Shown here: positions 55,430 through 63,298 of the stretch, piece after piece
Numbering within the stretch: position 1 is the first letter of the stretch
How the letters are laid out: each line of letters starts with the position of its first letter
Assembly (NCBI RefSeq): GCF_003855095.1
Contig: NZ_CP033972.1
Coordinates: forward strand, 4,216,001 to 4,280,000
Length of the DNA: 64,000 nucleotides
Direction of reading: 5' to 3'
Source: Gordonia insulae
GTDB lineage: Bacteria > Actinomycetota > Actinomycetes > Mycobacteriales > Mycobacteriaceae
Translations under genes and position numbers: made by a program
The notes under the pieces: generated by a model
Told to the model about the DNA's origin: nothing
The model's database searches: none
The model's input: the letters and a program-made list of their open reading frames with translations, nothing else

Positions 55430-56755
55430 TCAGGCGTTCCACCACGGACGCAGTGGAAGGTCGTTGCCGCCCCTGTCGTCGAGCTTGGTGGCCAGCACAT
55501 GGTGCAGCTGGATGATGTCGCGCTCGAAGCCGATCCGGCAGCCGGCCATGTAGAGGCCCCACAGGCGTGCGGTGCCCTCGCCGACCTCCGCGACGGCCTC
55601 GTCCCAGTGATCCACCAGGTTGACGTTCCAGTCACGCAACGTCAACGCGTAATGATCGCGGAAGTTCTCCTCGTGCACGACCTCCATGCCGCCGATGTCC
55701 TGCAGCTTGGAGATGATCTTGCCGGAACCCGTCAGCTCGCCGTCGGGGAACACATAACGGTCGATGAACGACCCGGCCCGGCTGCGGCTCGAGTTGTCCG
55801 GCCGGGTGATGCAGTGGTTCAACAACATCCCGCCGACGCGGAGCCGATCCCGGATGAAGCCGAAATAGGCGGGATAGTTGGCCACGCCGATGTGCTCGGT
55901 CAACCCGATCGACGAGACAGCATCGAACCCGGTCTCGGTGACATCGCGGTAGTCGCTGTGACGCACCTCCGCCAGGTCACTCAGACCCTCGTCCACGATG
56001 GCCTTCTGGGCCCACTCGGCCTGCTCGGCCGACAAGGTCGCACCGATCACCTTGACCCCACGATGTGCGGCGTAGCGGACCATTCCGCCCCAGCCGCAAC
56101 CGATGTCGAGCAGTCGGTCACCCGGCTTGAGACGCAGCTTGTCGAAGATGAGCCGATACTTGTTCTCCTGCGCGGTCTCCAACGACGCCTCGAGATCCGG
56201 ATACACCGCGCAGGTGTAGGTCATCGACGGCCCGAGCACCCACTCGTAGAAGGTGTTCGACACGTCGTAGTGGTGATGGATGACCTCGGCGTCGCGAGCC
56301 TTGCTGTGCCGGAAGCCTTCCGCGAACCGGCGCCACCGCGGCAGCGCTTCCTGGGGAGGTGGTGCGATCGGCTTGAAATGCTCGATGCCCAGAGATCGCG
56401 CGATGGTGGCCAGCGTCAGCGGCGACGGGCGGCTGAAGTTGAGATCCGAGGCGAGGGCCTGCAGCGCACCATAGGGATCGCCGGGATGTGCGCCGACGAG
56501 CTCGAGATCGCCTGCGATGTAGGCGCGGGCCAGACCGAGATCGCCGGGGGCGGTCACCAGATAGGTCGTGCCCCGCGGAGTCTTGAGCTTGAGGCCGAAC
56601 TCGGCGTCCTCCGGGCCGGCCGCACTACCGTCGTAGGCGGTGATGCGGACGGTCAGGTCGCCGCCCATCAGCGATTCGAAGATCTGGGCCAACGTCATCC
56701 TGCCCGACGGGGTCTCGCCGCCGGCGTGCAAGGGGCTGTCCTTGAATGTGGTCAT
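55430..56755 (-). CDS. tmsB: Cyclopropane-fatty-acyl-synthase-like methyltransferase, probable TmsB
   Basis: A 441-residue SAM enzyme. The N-terminal 120 residues are the lipid-binding extension (FGLKLKTPRGTTYLVTAPGDLGLARAYIAGDLE), followed by AEVIHHHYDVSNTFYEWVLGPSMTYTCAVY, the SAM motif LDIGCGWGGM and GVTLS-type ATLSAEQAEWA; EHIGVANYPAYF carries the Glu that binds bicarbonate. The order and length fit Rv3720. It overlaps the FAD oxidoreductase gene by 4 bp; such pairs (BfaB/BfaA, TmsB/TmsA) convert oleoyl lipids to 10-methylene and then 10-methylstearoyl (tuberculostearic) chains. The exact product here is inferred. Confidence 0.85.
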   Translation of the reverse strand: MTTFKDSPLHAGGETPSGRMTLAQIFESLMGGDLTVRITAYDGSAAGPEDAEFGLKLKTPRGTTYLVTAPGDLGLARAYIAGDLELVGAHPGDPYGALQALASDLNFSRPSPLTLATIARSLGIEHFKPIAPPPQEALPRWRRFAEGFRHSKARDAEVIHHHYDVSNTFYEWVLGPSMTYTCAVYPDLEASLETAQENKYRLIFDKLRLKPGDRLLDIGCGWGGMVRYAAHRGVKVIGATLSAEQAEWAQKAIVDEGLSDLAEVRHSDYRDVTETGFDAVSSIGLTEHIGVANYPAYFGFIRDRLRVGGMLLNHCITRPDNSSRSRAGSFIDRYVFPDGELTGSGKIISKLQDIGGMEVVHEENFRDHYALTLRDWNVNLVDHWDEAVAEVGEGTARLWGLYMAGCRIGFERDIIQLHHVLATKLDDRGGNDLPLRPWWNA

Positions 56756-58230
56756 TGTCGTTTCACCGCTTTCGCATACAGATCCAGCAGACGGCCGCGG
56801 GGGTCGTACCGCTTCTTGAGCAGTCGATAAATCTCGCCCCCGTAGAGTTCGTCGAACTCGTCGGGGGAATAGAAGGATTCGGAATAGAGCGACTTGTGGC
56901 CGTCGAGCTCGGCCACCTTGCGTTCGATCACCTTGTTGGTGTGTCCCGGATCGCCCGGGGTGACCGGCACGGCCGACCAGAACCCGACGTTGACGTAGGT
57001 GCGGTGTGGCTCGAGCGGATAGAGCGGCCACGGCCGCACCTGATCACTACTCGGATCACTGCCCGCGTGCGTCGTTCCGGTCGAATTCGGCCCGCTCGCT
57101 CCGCTCCCGGCGCCGGTCAAATCCGGCCCGCTCGCCGGCTCCCGGAGGCGCAACGGGCACAACCAGATCGGCTCGATCGGAACGTTCTGCAGGAACCACT
57201 CCACGTAGGCGGTGGTGTTCTCGATCGGCACCTCGATGTCCTGGACCACGCGCTCGTTGGGTGGCTCACCCTTGCGGGCGCTGAGTTTGTCGCCGATGTT
57301 GTACCGGTGGTCGAGGGCGATGATCTTCCAGTAGAAACTGCTGCGCAGCAGTTTCTTCGGCCACAGGCGGCGGATGCGGGGGTTCTGCGCCCCGAATGCT
57401 CGGGAACACCAGAACCAGTCGGTGTCCCACCGCCACAGATAGTCGTGGATGGTGAGGCGGTCGGTGGTTCGTCGCTGGATCGACCGGTAGAAGATGTCCA
57501 TCCCGGTGTAATCACTCGTCGGACCGGGTTCGTCGGTCTGACGCCCCAGCGTCAGGTACGACTCGTCGGCCGTGAACACCACGCCGTCGAGGTAGTCGAC
57601 CCGCTCGCCGTCGTAGGAAGCGTCGGCGATGATCGTCGCCATCGTCTCCTGCAGGTCGACGATTCGGTCGAAGCGGACATGCCGTAGTGCCACAAACGGT
57701 TGTACCGCTTCGAGTTCGATCTTCAGCCGCACCGAATAGCCGAGCGTCCCATACGAATTGGGAAACCCGAAGAAGAGGTCGGCGTATTCGTTGGTCGGGG
57801 TCGCGGTGATGATCTCGCCGTCGCCGGTGAGGATGTCGATCTCCAGGACCGACTCGTGCGGCAGGCCGTTGCGGAACGACGTGCTCTCGATACCCAGTCC
57901 GGTCACCGCGCCGCCGAGCGTGATGGTCTTCAACTGCGGCACGACCTTCGGTGCGAGGCCGTACGGCAGCGTTGCCGCCACCAGGTTCTCGTACGTGCAC
58001 ATCCCGGCGACATCGGCGGTCTTCGCGTCCTTGTCGACCGAGATCACCCGATCCAGCCCGGAGACGTCGAGTCCGGGAAAGGGATTGTCTGCCCGCTTCC
58101 GGAAGAGGTTCGACGTCTTCTTCGACAACCGCACCGTCGCACCCGTGGGGATGGCACGGTAGCTCGCCAGGAGGGTGGCCACACCCTCGTCGAATGCCAG
58201 CGGCCCCATCTCCAACCGGTCCGAGCTCAC
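56752..58230 (-). CDS. tmsA: FAD-binding oxidoreductase, probable TmsA
   Basis: A 492-residue flavoprotein of the DHCR24/FAD_binding_4 type. The FAD domain has RLSKKTSNLF, KTADVAGMCTYENLVAATLPYGL and TLGGAVTGLGIESTSFRNG, and the substrate domain follows to the C-terminus (SESFYSPDEFDELYGG). It matches Rv3719 in neighbours and order, and is coupled to the methyltransferase, which suits reduction of the methylene intermediate in 10-methyl fatty acid synthesis. Near residue 373 about 30 residues, rich in Gly, Ser, Thr and Pro (GAGSGASGPNSTG), are encoded by two copies of the GGGAGCGGAGCGAGCGG-type repeat and interrupt a conserved region. The start ATG is at 58230. Confidence 0.85.
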   Translation of the reverse strand: MSSDRLEMGPLAFDEGVATLLASYRAIPTGATVRLSKKTSNLFRKRADNPFPGLDVSGLDRVISVDKDAKTADVAGMCTYENLVAATLPYGLAPKVVPQLKTITLGGAVTGLGIESTSFRNGLPHESVLEIDILTGDGEIITATPTNEYADLFFGFPNSYGTLGYSVRLKIELEAVQPFVALRHVRFDRIVDLQETMATIIADASYDGERVDYLDGVVFTADESYLTLGRQTDEPGPTSDYTGMDIFYRSIQRRTTDRLTIHDYLWRWDTDWFWCSRAFGAQNPRIRRLWPKKLLRSSFYWKIIALDHRYNIGDKLSARKGEPPNERVVQDIEVPIENTTAYVEWFLQNVPIEPIWLCPLRLREPASGPDLTGAGSGASGPNSTGTTHAGSDPSSDQVRPWPLYPLEPHRTYVNVGFWSAVPVTPGDPGHTNKVIERKVAELDGHKSLYSESFYSPDEFDELYGGEIYRLLKKRYDPRGRLLDLYAKAVKRQ

Positions 58231-58288
58231 TTGGATAGCCTAGGTCGTGAGTTTGCCCCCCGCCAATCAGTTCTAAGGAGTGCCCGCT

Positions 58289-58726
58289 GTGGGTCAGGTT
58301 TCCGCAACCCAGTCGATCGACATCGCCGCCGAGCCGGACGCCGTCGTCGCGGCACTGGCCGACTACACCGAGGTGCGCCCCGCGATCCTGCCGTCGCAGT
58401 ACCGCGACTACGCGGTGATCAGCGGCGGAAACGGTGACGGCACCGTCGTGCACTGGATTCTGCAGGCCACCGAGAAGCGCCAGAGGGACGTCAAGGCGAC
58501 CGTCAGCGTTGTCCCCGACACCGTCACCGAGAACGACGAGAACTCGTCGATGGTGACCACATACACAGTCTCGAAGTCCGGTTCGGGTAGTTCGGTCACC
58601 ACCACCACGACGTGGACCGGGGCCGGCGGCATCGGCGGATTCTTCGAGAAGACGTTCGCGCCCAAGGGCCTCAACCGCATCCAGGCCGAACTCCTCGGCA
58701 ACCTCAAGAAGCGTCTGGAGAGCTGA
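58289..58726 (+). CDS. SRPBCC-family (START-like) protein
   Basis: A 145-residue protein beginning MGQVSATQSIDIAAEPDAVVAAL, the standard N-terminus of the Rv3718c family, with SSMVTTYTV, TTTTWTGAGGIGGFFEKTFAPKGLNRIQ and LLGNLKKRLE. The fold binds hydrophobic ligands; the ligand is unknown. GTG at 58289 has AAGGAG 8 nt upstream and aligns with the Rv3718c start; GTG at 58280 is too close to it. It is divergent from tmsA, so the pair may share regulation. Its stop overlaps the next frame. Confidence 0.88.
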   Translation: MGQVSATQSIDIAAEPDAVVAALADYTEVRPAILPSQYRDYAVISGGNGDGTVVHWILQATEKRQRDVKATVSVVPDTVTENDENSSMVTTYTVSKSGSGSSVTTTTTWTGAGGIGGFFEKTFAPKGLNRIQAELLGNLKKRLES

Positions 58727-59664
58727 GCCGCCGACGTCGCCGTGACCCGGTCGCGCCGCTCCCACCGCGCGACGGGGTCGATGCCACCCGCGTCGTCCTG
58801 AGGTCCGGGCCGGAACGCACGGTCGGGGAGTGCCTGCAGGAGACGCGTTCGCTGGCGGGCCTGACCATCGACGCCCTGGCCGCGCGGGCCGCCCGCGGGG
58901 AGATCGTCGACGGTCGGGGCAGTCCCGTCGACCTGGATCGGCCCGCCCGGCGCAACACCTCGGTGTATCTGTACCGGGACCTGCCCGACGAGCCGCCCAT
59001 CCCGTTCGATCTGCCGATTCTCCATGCCGATGAGCACATCGTCGTCGTGGACAAACCGCACTTCCTGGCGACCATGCCGCGCGGCCGCCACGTCACCCAG
59101 ACGGCCCTGGTCCGCCTGCGCCGGGAACTGGGTACCGACCTGGTGTCGCCGGCCCATCGGCTCGACCGGCTCACCGCGGGTGTGCTGCTGTTCACGCTGC
59201 GGCCGGAGGTGCGCGCCGCGTACCAGTCGCTGTTCGCCGACCGGCTCGCGGTGAAGGAGTACCGCGCGCTGGCGCCGGTCCGCACCGACCTCTCGACGAC
59301 GACCAGGGTGGCCGATCGCATCGAGAAGACCGCCGGTGACCTGCGCGCCTGCGTCGTCGACGGGGAGGTCAACGCGATCAGCGACATCACCCTCGCCGAG
59401 GAGACCGACCGCGGGGGCATCTACCACCTGCGTCCGCACACCGGCCGGACCCACCAGCTGCGCATGCACATGGCGTCGCTGGGCGTCGGGATCGTCGGCG
59501 ATCCCCTCTATCCCGACGTCCGGCCCGACCTCGCCGAGCGACCCGATCGCGGAGATTTCAGTCGGCCACTGCGGCTGATCGCCCACTCGCTCGCCTTCGA
59601 CGATCCGCTCACCGGTGAACCGCGACGGTTCATGAGCGGGCGGTCGGTGCTGGACGGGGAGTGA
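58723..59664 (+). CDS. RluA-family pseudouridine synthase, apparent CTG start
   Basis: A 313-residue enzyme that isomerises uridine in RNA. The catalytic Asp is in PAHRLDRLTAGVLLF, with HIVVVDKPHFLATMP before it and the C-terminal HTGRTHQLRMHMASLG and GDPLYPD. The N-terminal PLPPRDGVDATRVVL is characteristic of a mycobacterial group. In this frame there is no ATG, GTG or TTG between the previous stop and the conserved N-terminus; the best start is CTG at 58723, which overlaps the SRPBCC stop (CTGA) and gives LSRRRRRDPVAPLPP. A GTG at 58612 in the frame lies deep inside the previous gene and is unlikely. Confidence 0.85.
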   Translation: MSRRRRRDPVAPLPPRDGVDATRVVLRSGPERTVGECLQETRSLAGLTIDALAARAARGEIVDGRGSPVDLDRPARRNTSVYLYRDLPDEPPIPFDLPILHADEHIVVVDKPHFLATMPRGRHVTQTALVRLRRELGTDLVSPAHRLDRLTAGVLLFTLRPEVRAAYQSLFADRLAVKEYRALAPVRTDLSTTTRVADRIEKTAGDLRACVVDGEVNAISDITLAEETDRGGIYHLRPHTGRTHQLRMHMASLGVGIVGDPLYPDVRPDLAERPDRGDFSRPLRLIAHSLAFDDPLTGEPRRFMSGRSVLDGE

Positions 59665-59675
59665 GCCCCACTGGC

Positions 59676-59681
59676 TACCCT
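59676..59681 (+). promoter_or_regulatory. Leaderless -10 hexamer
   Basis: TACCCT lies 6 nt before the ATG at 59688, the same hexamer and spacing as at 200-205. Confidence 0.5.
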
Positions 59682-59687
59682 GGCCCA

Positions 59688-60017
59688 ATGGCCATACAGA
59701 CGACCTACGAGCGTCATCCCGACCTCGGATGTGAGGCCGTCGTCTTCATCGACGACGAGTCGATGGCGTGTTTCCAGATCCAGCGTGACCTCGTCGGCGG
59801 ACCGCGGGCCCACGAGTACTGCGTGACCACCGGCGCCAGTGCGCCCATCTACGGCGCCATCGTCGAGTGGCGTCGCGTCGACGACAGGTTCGAATTCTCC
59901 CTGACCAGGCGCGCCGGCCGGCTGTTCGGCGACGACGTCCTCTCGTTCGTCGTGACCCCCGGGCACGGGGAGACCGTCGACGAGCTCGCCGCGCATGTCG
60001 ATCGGTTGCTCCGCTGA
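59688..60017 (+). CDS. Conserved hypothetical protein of 109 residues
   Basis: Begins [20 protein letters not shown]. The rest is soluble and alternates strands and helices ([44 protein letters not shown]) with a helical end ([12 protein letters not shown]). I do not recognise the family. It stands alone between the pseudouridine synthase and ybaB, on the same strand, and appears leaderless. Third-position GC is high, which supports coding. Confidence 0.75.
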   Translation: MAIQTTYERHPDLGCEAVVFIDDESMACFQIQRDLVGGPRAHEYCVTTGASAPIYGAIVEWRRVDDRFEFSLTRRAGRLFGDDVLSFVVTPGHGETVDELAAHVDRLLR

Positions 60018-60026
60018 CCTGGCGAC

Positions 60027-60032
60027 TACCCT
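60027..60032 (+). promoter_or_regulatory. Leaderless -10 hexamer before ybaB
   Basis: TACCCT lies 7 nt before the GTG at 60040. The hexamer begins 10 bp after the stop of the previous gene. Confidence 0.5.
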
Positions 60033-60039
60033 GGACACC

Positions 60040-60408
60040 GTGACTCAACCTTTCGACCCCAGCGCACTGTTCGGCGGCGGTGAAGGCGGCGACAACCCGA
60101 TGGCGGGATTGCTCGCGCAGGCCCAGCAGATGCAGGAGCAGCTGCTCACCGCGCAGAACGAGATCGCGGCGGCCGAGGTGACCGGATCGGCCGGCAACGG
60201 CCTGGTGACGGTGACCGGAAACGGGACCGGTGAGGTCACCGCGGTGACCATCGATCCCAAGGTCGTCGACGCCGATGATGTCGAGACGCTGCAGGACCTG
60301 GTCCTCGGTGCGCTCGCCGATCTGTCGACCAAGCGTGAGGCGCTTGCTCAGGAGAAGATGGGACCGCTCGCCGGTGGGCTCGGCGGCGGTCTGCCCGGTC
60401 TCGGCTGA
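60040..60408 (+). CDS. ybaB: YbaB/EbfC nucleoid-associated protein
   Basis: A 122-residue DNA-binding protein. The core has [53 protein letters not shown] and [18 protein letters not shown], the YbaB fold that dimerises and coats DNA. The gene sits 12 bp before recR, an association conserved across bacteria and identical to Rv3716c-Rv3715c. GTG at 60040 follows the leaderless hexamer. The Gly-rich C-terminus is usual for the actinobacterial form. Confidence 0.93.
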   Translation: MTQPFDPSALFGGGEGGDNPMAGLLAQAQQMQEQLLTAQNEIAAAEVTGSAGNGLVTVTGNGTGEVTAVTIDPKVVDADDVETLQDLVLGALADLSTKREALAQEKMGPLAGGLGGGLPGLG

Positions 60409-60420
60409 GTCGACGCCGCC

Positions 60421-61032
60421 ATGTACGAGGGACCGATCCAGGATCTGATCGATGAACTGGCCAAGCAGCCGGGCCTCGGTCCGAAGGGTGCGCAACGGAT
60501 CGCGTTCCATCTGCTGGGCGTCGAGAACAACGAGATCGATCGGTTGATCGCGGCCCTCGGCCGGGTGCGCGACGACGTCACCTTTTGCGCCGAGTGCGGC
60601 AACGTCTCCGCCAACAGGCTGTGCCGGATCTGCTCGGACGCGCGTCGCGATGCGACGAAGATCTGCGTCGTCGAGGAGCCGAAGGACGTCCACGCGATCG
60701 AACGCACCAAGGAATTCAACGGCCGGTACCACGTCCTCGGCGGGGCGTTGGACCCGTTGTCGGGGATAGGCCCCGATCAGCTGCGGATTCGCGAACTCCT
60801 GCGTCGCCTCGCCAACCAGGAGGACGGTGTCGACGTCACCGAGATCATCGTCGCGACCGACCCCAACACCGAGGGCGAGGCGACCGCCACCTACTTGCTG
60901 CGGATGCTCAAGGACTTTCCGGGGCTGTCGGTGACGCGACTCGCATCCGGACTCCCGATGGGTGGCGATCTGGAGTTCGCCGACGAACTGACACTGGGAC
61001 GGGCGCTCTCCGGCCGGCGGGTGCTCGCGTAG
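60421..61032 (+). CDS. recR: Recombination protein RecR
   Basis: A 203-residue RecR, which acts with RecF and RecO to load RecA at single-strand gaps. The N-terminal helix-hairpin-helix is [18 protein letters not shown], the zinc finger is [17 protein letters not shown], and the Toprim domain has [13 protein letters not shown] and [17 protein letters not shown]. The C-terminal Walker-B-like stretch is [28 protein letters not shown] at 60421. Confidence 0.95.
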   Translation: MYEGPIQDLIDELAKQPGLGPKGAQRIAFHLLGVENNEIDRLIAALGRVRDDVTFCAECGNVSANRLCRICSDARRDATKICVVEEPKDVHAIERTKEFNGRYHVLGGALDPLSGIGPDQLRIRELLRRLANQEDGVDVTEIIVATDPNTEGEATATYLLRMLKDFPGLSVTRLASGLPMGGDLEFADELTLGRALSGRRVLA

Positions 61033-61076
61033 GCGGCGATCGCGCCCGCGAGGGAGCGTCTGCTACAGATTGACCC

Positions 61077-62710
61077 GTGACCACACCGGGAATGACGCGA
61101 ATCGGTCGACTGTCCGTGTTGGCGGTGACGCTCGCCGCGGCCGTCGGCATCGTGACGGTGCCGCAGGCCGCCGCGGCGCCGACCGAGACCCGGCCCGCCC
61201 ATACCGGGCCCACGCAGACCCTGCGGTGGGGCCGTGCCCGGCGATCCACGGAGCCGGTCCGGACGTCCGCTGCGCGACCGTGCACGTGCCGCGCGATCAC
61301 AGCAAACCCGCGGGTCCGACGATCGAGGTCACGGTCAGCCGTATCCCGGCCCGCGATCCCGCCCGCAGGCGCGGGGTGCTCATCGGCAATCCCGGCGGGC
61401 CGGGTGGTGACGGGATCGCCATGTTCTCCGCGTTGCCCGTCCCGCAGGCGATGCGTGACGAGTGGGATCTGGTCGCCGTGCAACCGCGCGGACTGCTGTC
61501 GGCCACGCCGGTGAGATGCGCACCGATCACCGAATCCGACACCGTCTCGTCCCTGGTGTCCTTCGGCGGCATGAACCGTGATCGCTGCGACAAGGCCGAC
61601 CCGGGATACGTGCGCACCATCACCACCGAGAACACCGCACGCGACATCGAATCGGTCCGTCGCGCACTCGGCGTCGACAAGGTGAGTCTGTACGGCATCT
61701 CCTATGGCACGCTGCTGATGTCGACGTACGCCACACTCTTCCCGCAGCATACCGACCGCCTGGTACTCGACTCCGGCGTCGATCCGTCATGGGTCTGGAA
61801 TGATGTGCTGGCCGGGCAGACGTCCTCCTACAAGCGTCGCACCCACGAGATGATGGCGTGGATCGCCCAGCGCGACAACATCTATCACCTCGGACGTACA
61901 CCGCTCGCGGTGTACCGGTCGTGGAGTGCGAAGGTCACCTCCGAAGCCGGGGTACCGCCCTCGCTCGCCGCACCGCCCGCCCGGGTGGGCGACGTGCCGC
62001 CGGGTCTGCGTGCCGTGGCGCAGCAGTACATCGCCGGCGTGGATCTCACCGCGGATGCCCGTGCCCGGGCGGAGAACCTGGTGGCGACACTCCTCGTACC
62101 CGGTGGGGTGCAGGCGAACTCGTCGCTCTTGGGCCTGACACGGATGGCCGCACCGGACCGCAACGCCTGGCCGCTGGTGGCCCTGCGCACCGCCGGCCGG
62201 GCGCGGCCGCCCGGGCAACTGCCGCCCGACGTCGTGAAGATCCTGACGAATCTGCAGGAGATGCAGAACCTCATCATGTGCAACGAGAACCAGGCGCCGG
62301 CGCAGCCGGCGCAGGTCCCCGCGTCGGTGTTCGCCAACTACATCGTCGGCGACATCTTCGACGGTCCGGGCCTGATCTACCAGTCGGGTATGGCGTGCGC
62401 CGGCGCCCCGGCGGTCACCCGCCCGGTGGCCGTGTCCAATCGTGGACTCGCGGTGCAGCCCTTGCAGATCCAGAGTGTCGGCGATCCGCAGACGCCGTAC
62501 CGTGGCTCACTCGAGATGCAACGTCGGATGCGCAGCCACCTGATCACCGTGGGCGGCGGTGACCATGCCCAGCTGGGACGTAAGAACGGTCCCTTGGACG
62601 GTGCCCTGGTCGAGTATCTGCGGACCGGCCGGACTTCCGTGCGTGCCGTACCCGAACCGCCGATCACCGCATCCCTCACCACGGCGCCACGCACCGTCCT
62701 CGGCCGATGA
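61077..62710 (+). CDS. Secreted tripeptidyl-aminopeptidase-like alpha/beta hydrolase, interrupted by a -1 frameshift near the N-terminus
   Basis: The first 50 codons from GTG 61077 encode a signal peptide (MTRIGRLSVLAVTLAAAVG to AAAAP). The hydrolase continues in another frame from about 61232: PCPAIHGAGPDVRCATVHVPRDH, GVLIGNPGGPGGDG (oxyanion), the nucleophile elbow LYGISYGTLLMS (Ser), and C-terminal QSVGDPQTPYRGS (Asp) with GGGDHAQLG (His). Adding one G to the GGGG run at 61228-61231 joins LRWG to PCPAIHG and yields about 544 residues, the usual length of SlpD/E-type or tripeptidyl aminopeptidase relatives in mycobacteria. As written the mature enzyme would not be exported. Confidence 0.85.
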
Positions 62711-63252
62711 TCGCTGCCACCCTCGACGATCAGCTCGACGAACTGGCCGCCGAGATGGTCTCGGGCATCGTCGCCATCGACGGACCGTCCGGGGCAGGCA
62801 AATCGACCGTGGCCGACGAACTGGTGGCGCGCCTTCGGGCCCGCGGCACCGGTGTACAACTCGTCCGCACCGATGATTTCGCCACCTGGGACGACCCCGT
62901 CGCCTGGTGGCCGGAGCTGGAAACCGATGTGCTGCAAGCCTTCATCCGCCGGCACGACTACCACTATCGCCCGCGCGTGTGGCGCGGCGGTGTACCCGAA
63001 CCGGGCAAGCTCGTCTGGCTGCGCTGGGAGCCGTTGCTGATCATCGAGGGTGTGTCGTCGGCGCGGCGGCGGATCGCCGAACGACTCACGTACTCGCTGT
63101 GGCTCGACGGCGGTCCGTCGGCCGAACGTCTCGAGCGGGCGGTGGCCCGTGACGGCGAGGAATCCCGGCCGATGCTCGAGCGGTGGCAGCAGTTCGAGCG
63201 CGGGTGGTTCGCGGTGGATCGCACACGGGAGCGATGCCGGGTCCTGGGGTGA
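62707..63252 (+). CDS. Uridine-kinase-like P-loop ATPase
   Basis: A 181-residue NTPase. Walker A is GPSGAGKST at about residues 27-35; the following VRTDDFATWDDPVAWW matches the uridine kinase-like group, and LLIIEGVSSARRRIAERLTYSLWLD resembles the kinase Walker B-like strand. The true phosphate acceptor is unknown. ATG at 62707 overlaps the hydrolase stop (ATGA), so the two are coupled. Confidence 0.82.
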   Translation: MIAATLDDQLDELAAEMVSGIVAIDGPSGAGKSTVADELVARLRARGTGVQLVRTDDFATWDDPVAWWPELETDVLQAFIRRHDYHYRPRVWRGGVPEPGKLVWLRWEPLLIIEGVSSARRRIAERLTYSLWLDGGPSAERLERAVARDGEESRPMLERWQQFERGWFAVDRTRERCRVLG

Positions 63253-63287
63253 CGGTCGTGCGGATCGTGACCTGATCCCGACGGGGT

Positions 63288-63293
63288 TACCGT
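63288..63293 (+). promoter_or_regulatory. Leaderless -10 hexamer before udgB
   Basis: TACCGT lies 5 nt before the GTG at 63299. Confidence 0.4.
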
Positions 63294-63298
63294 GGGGT

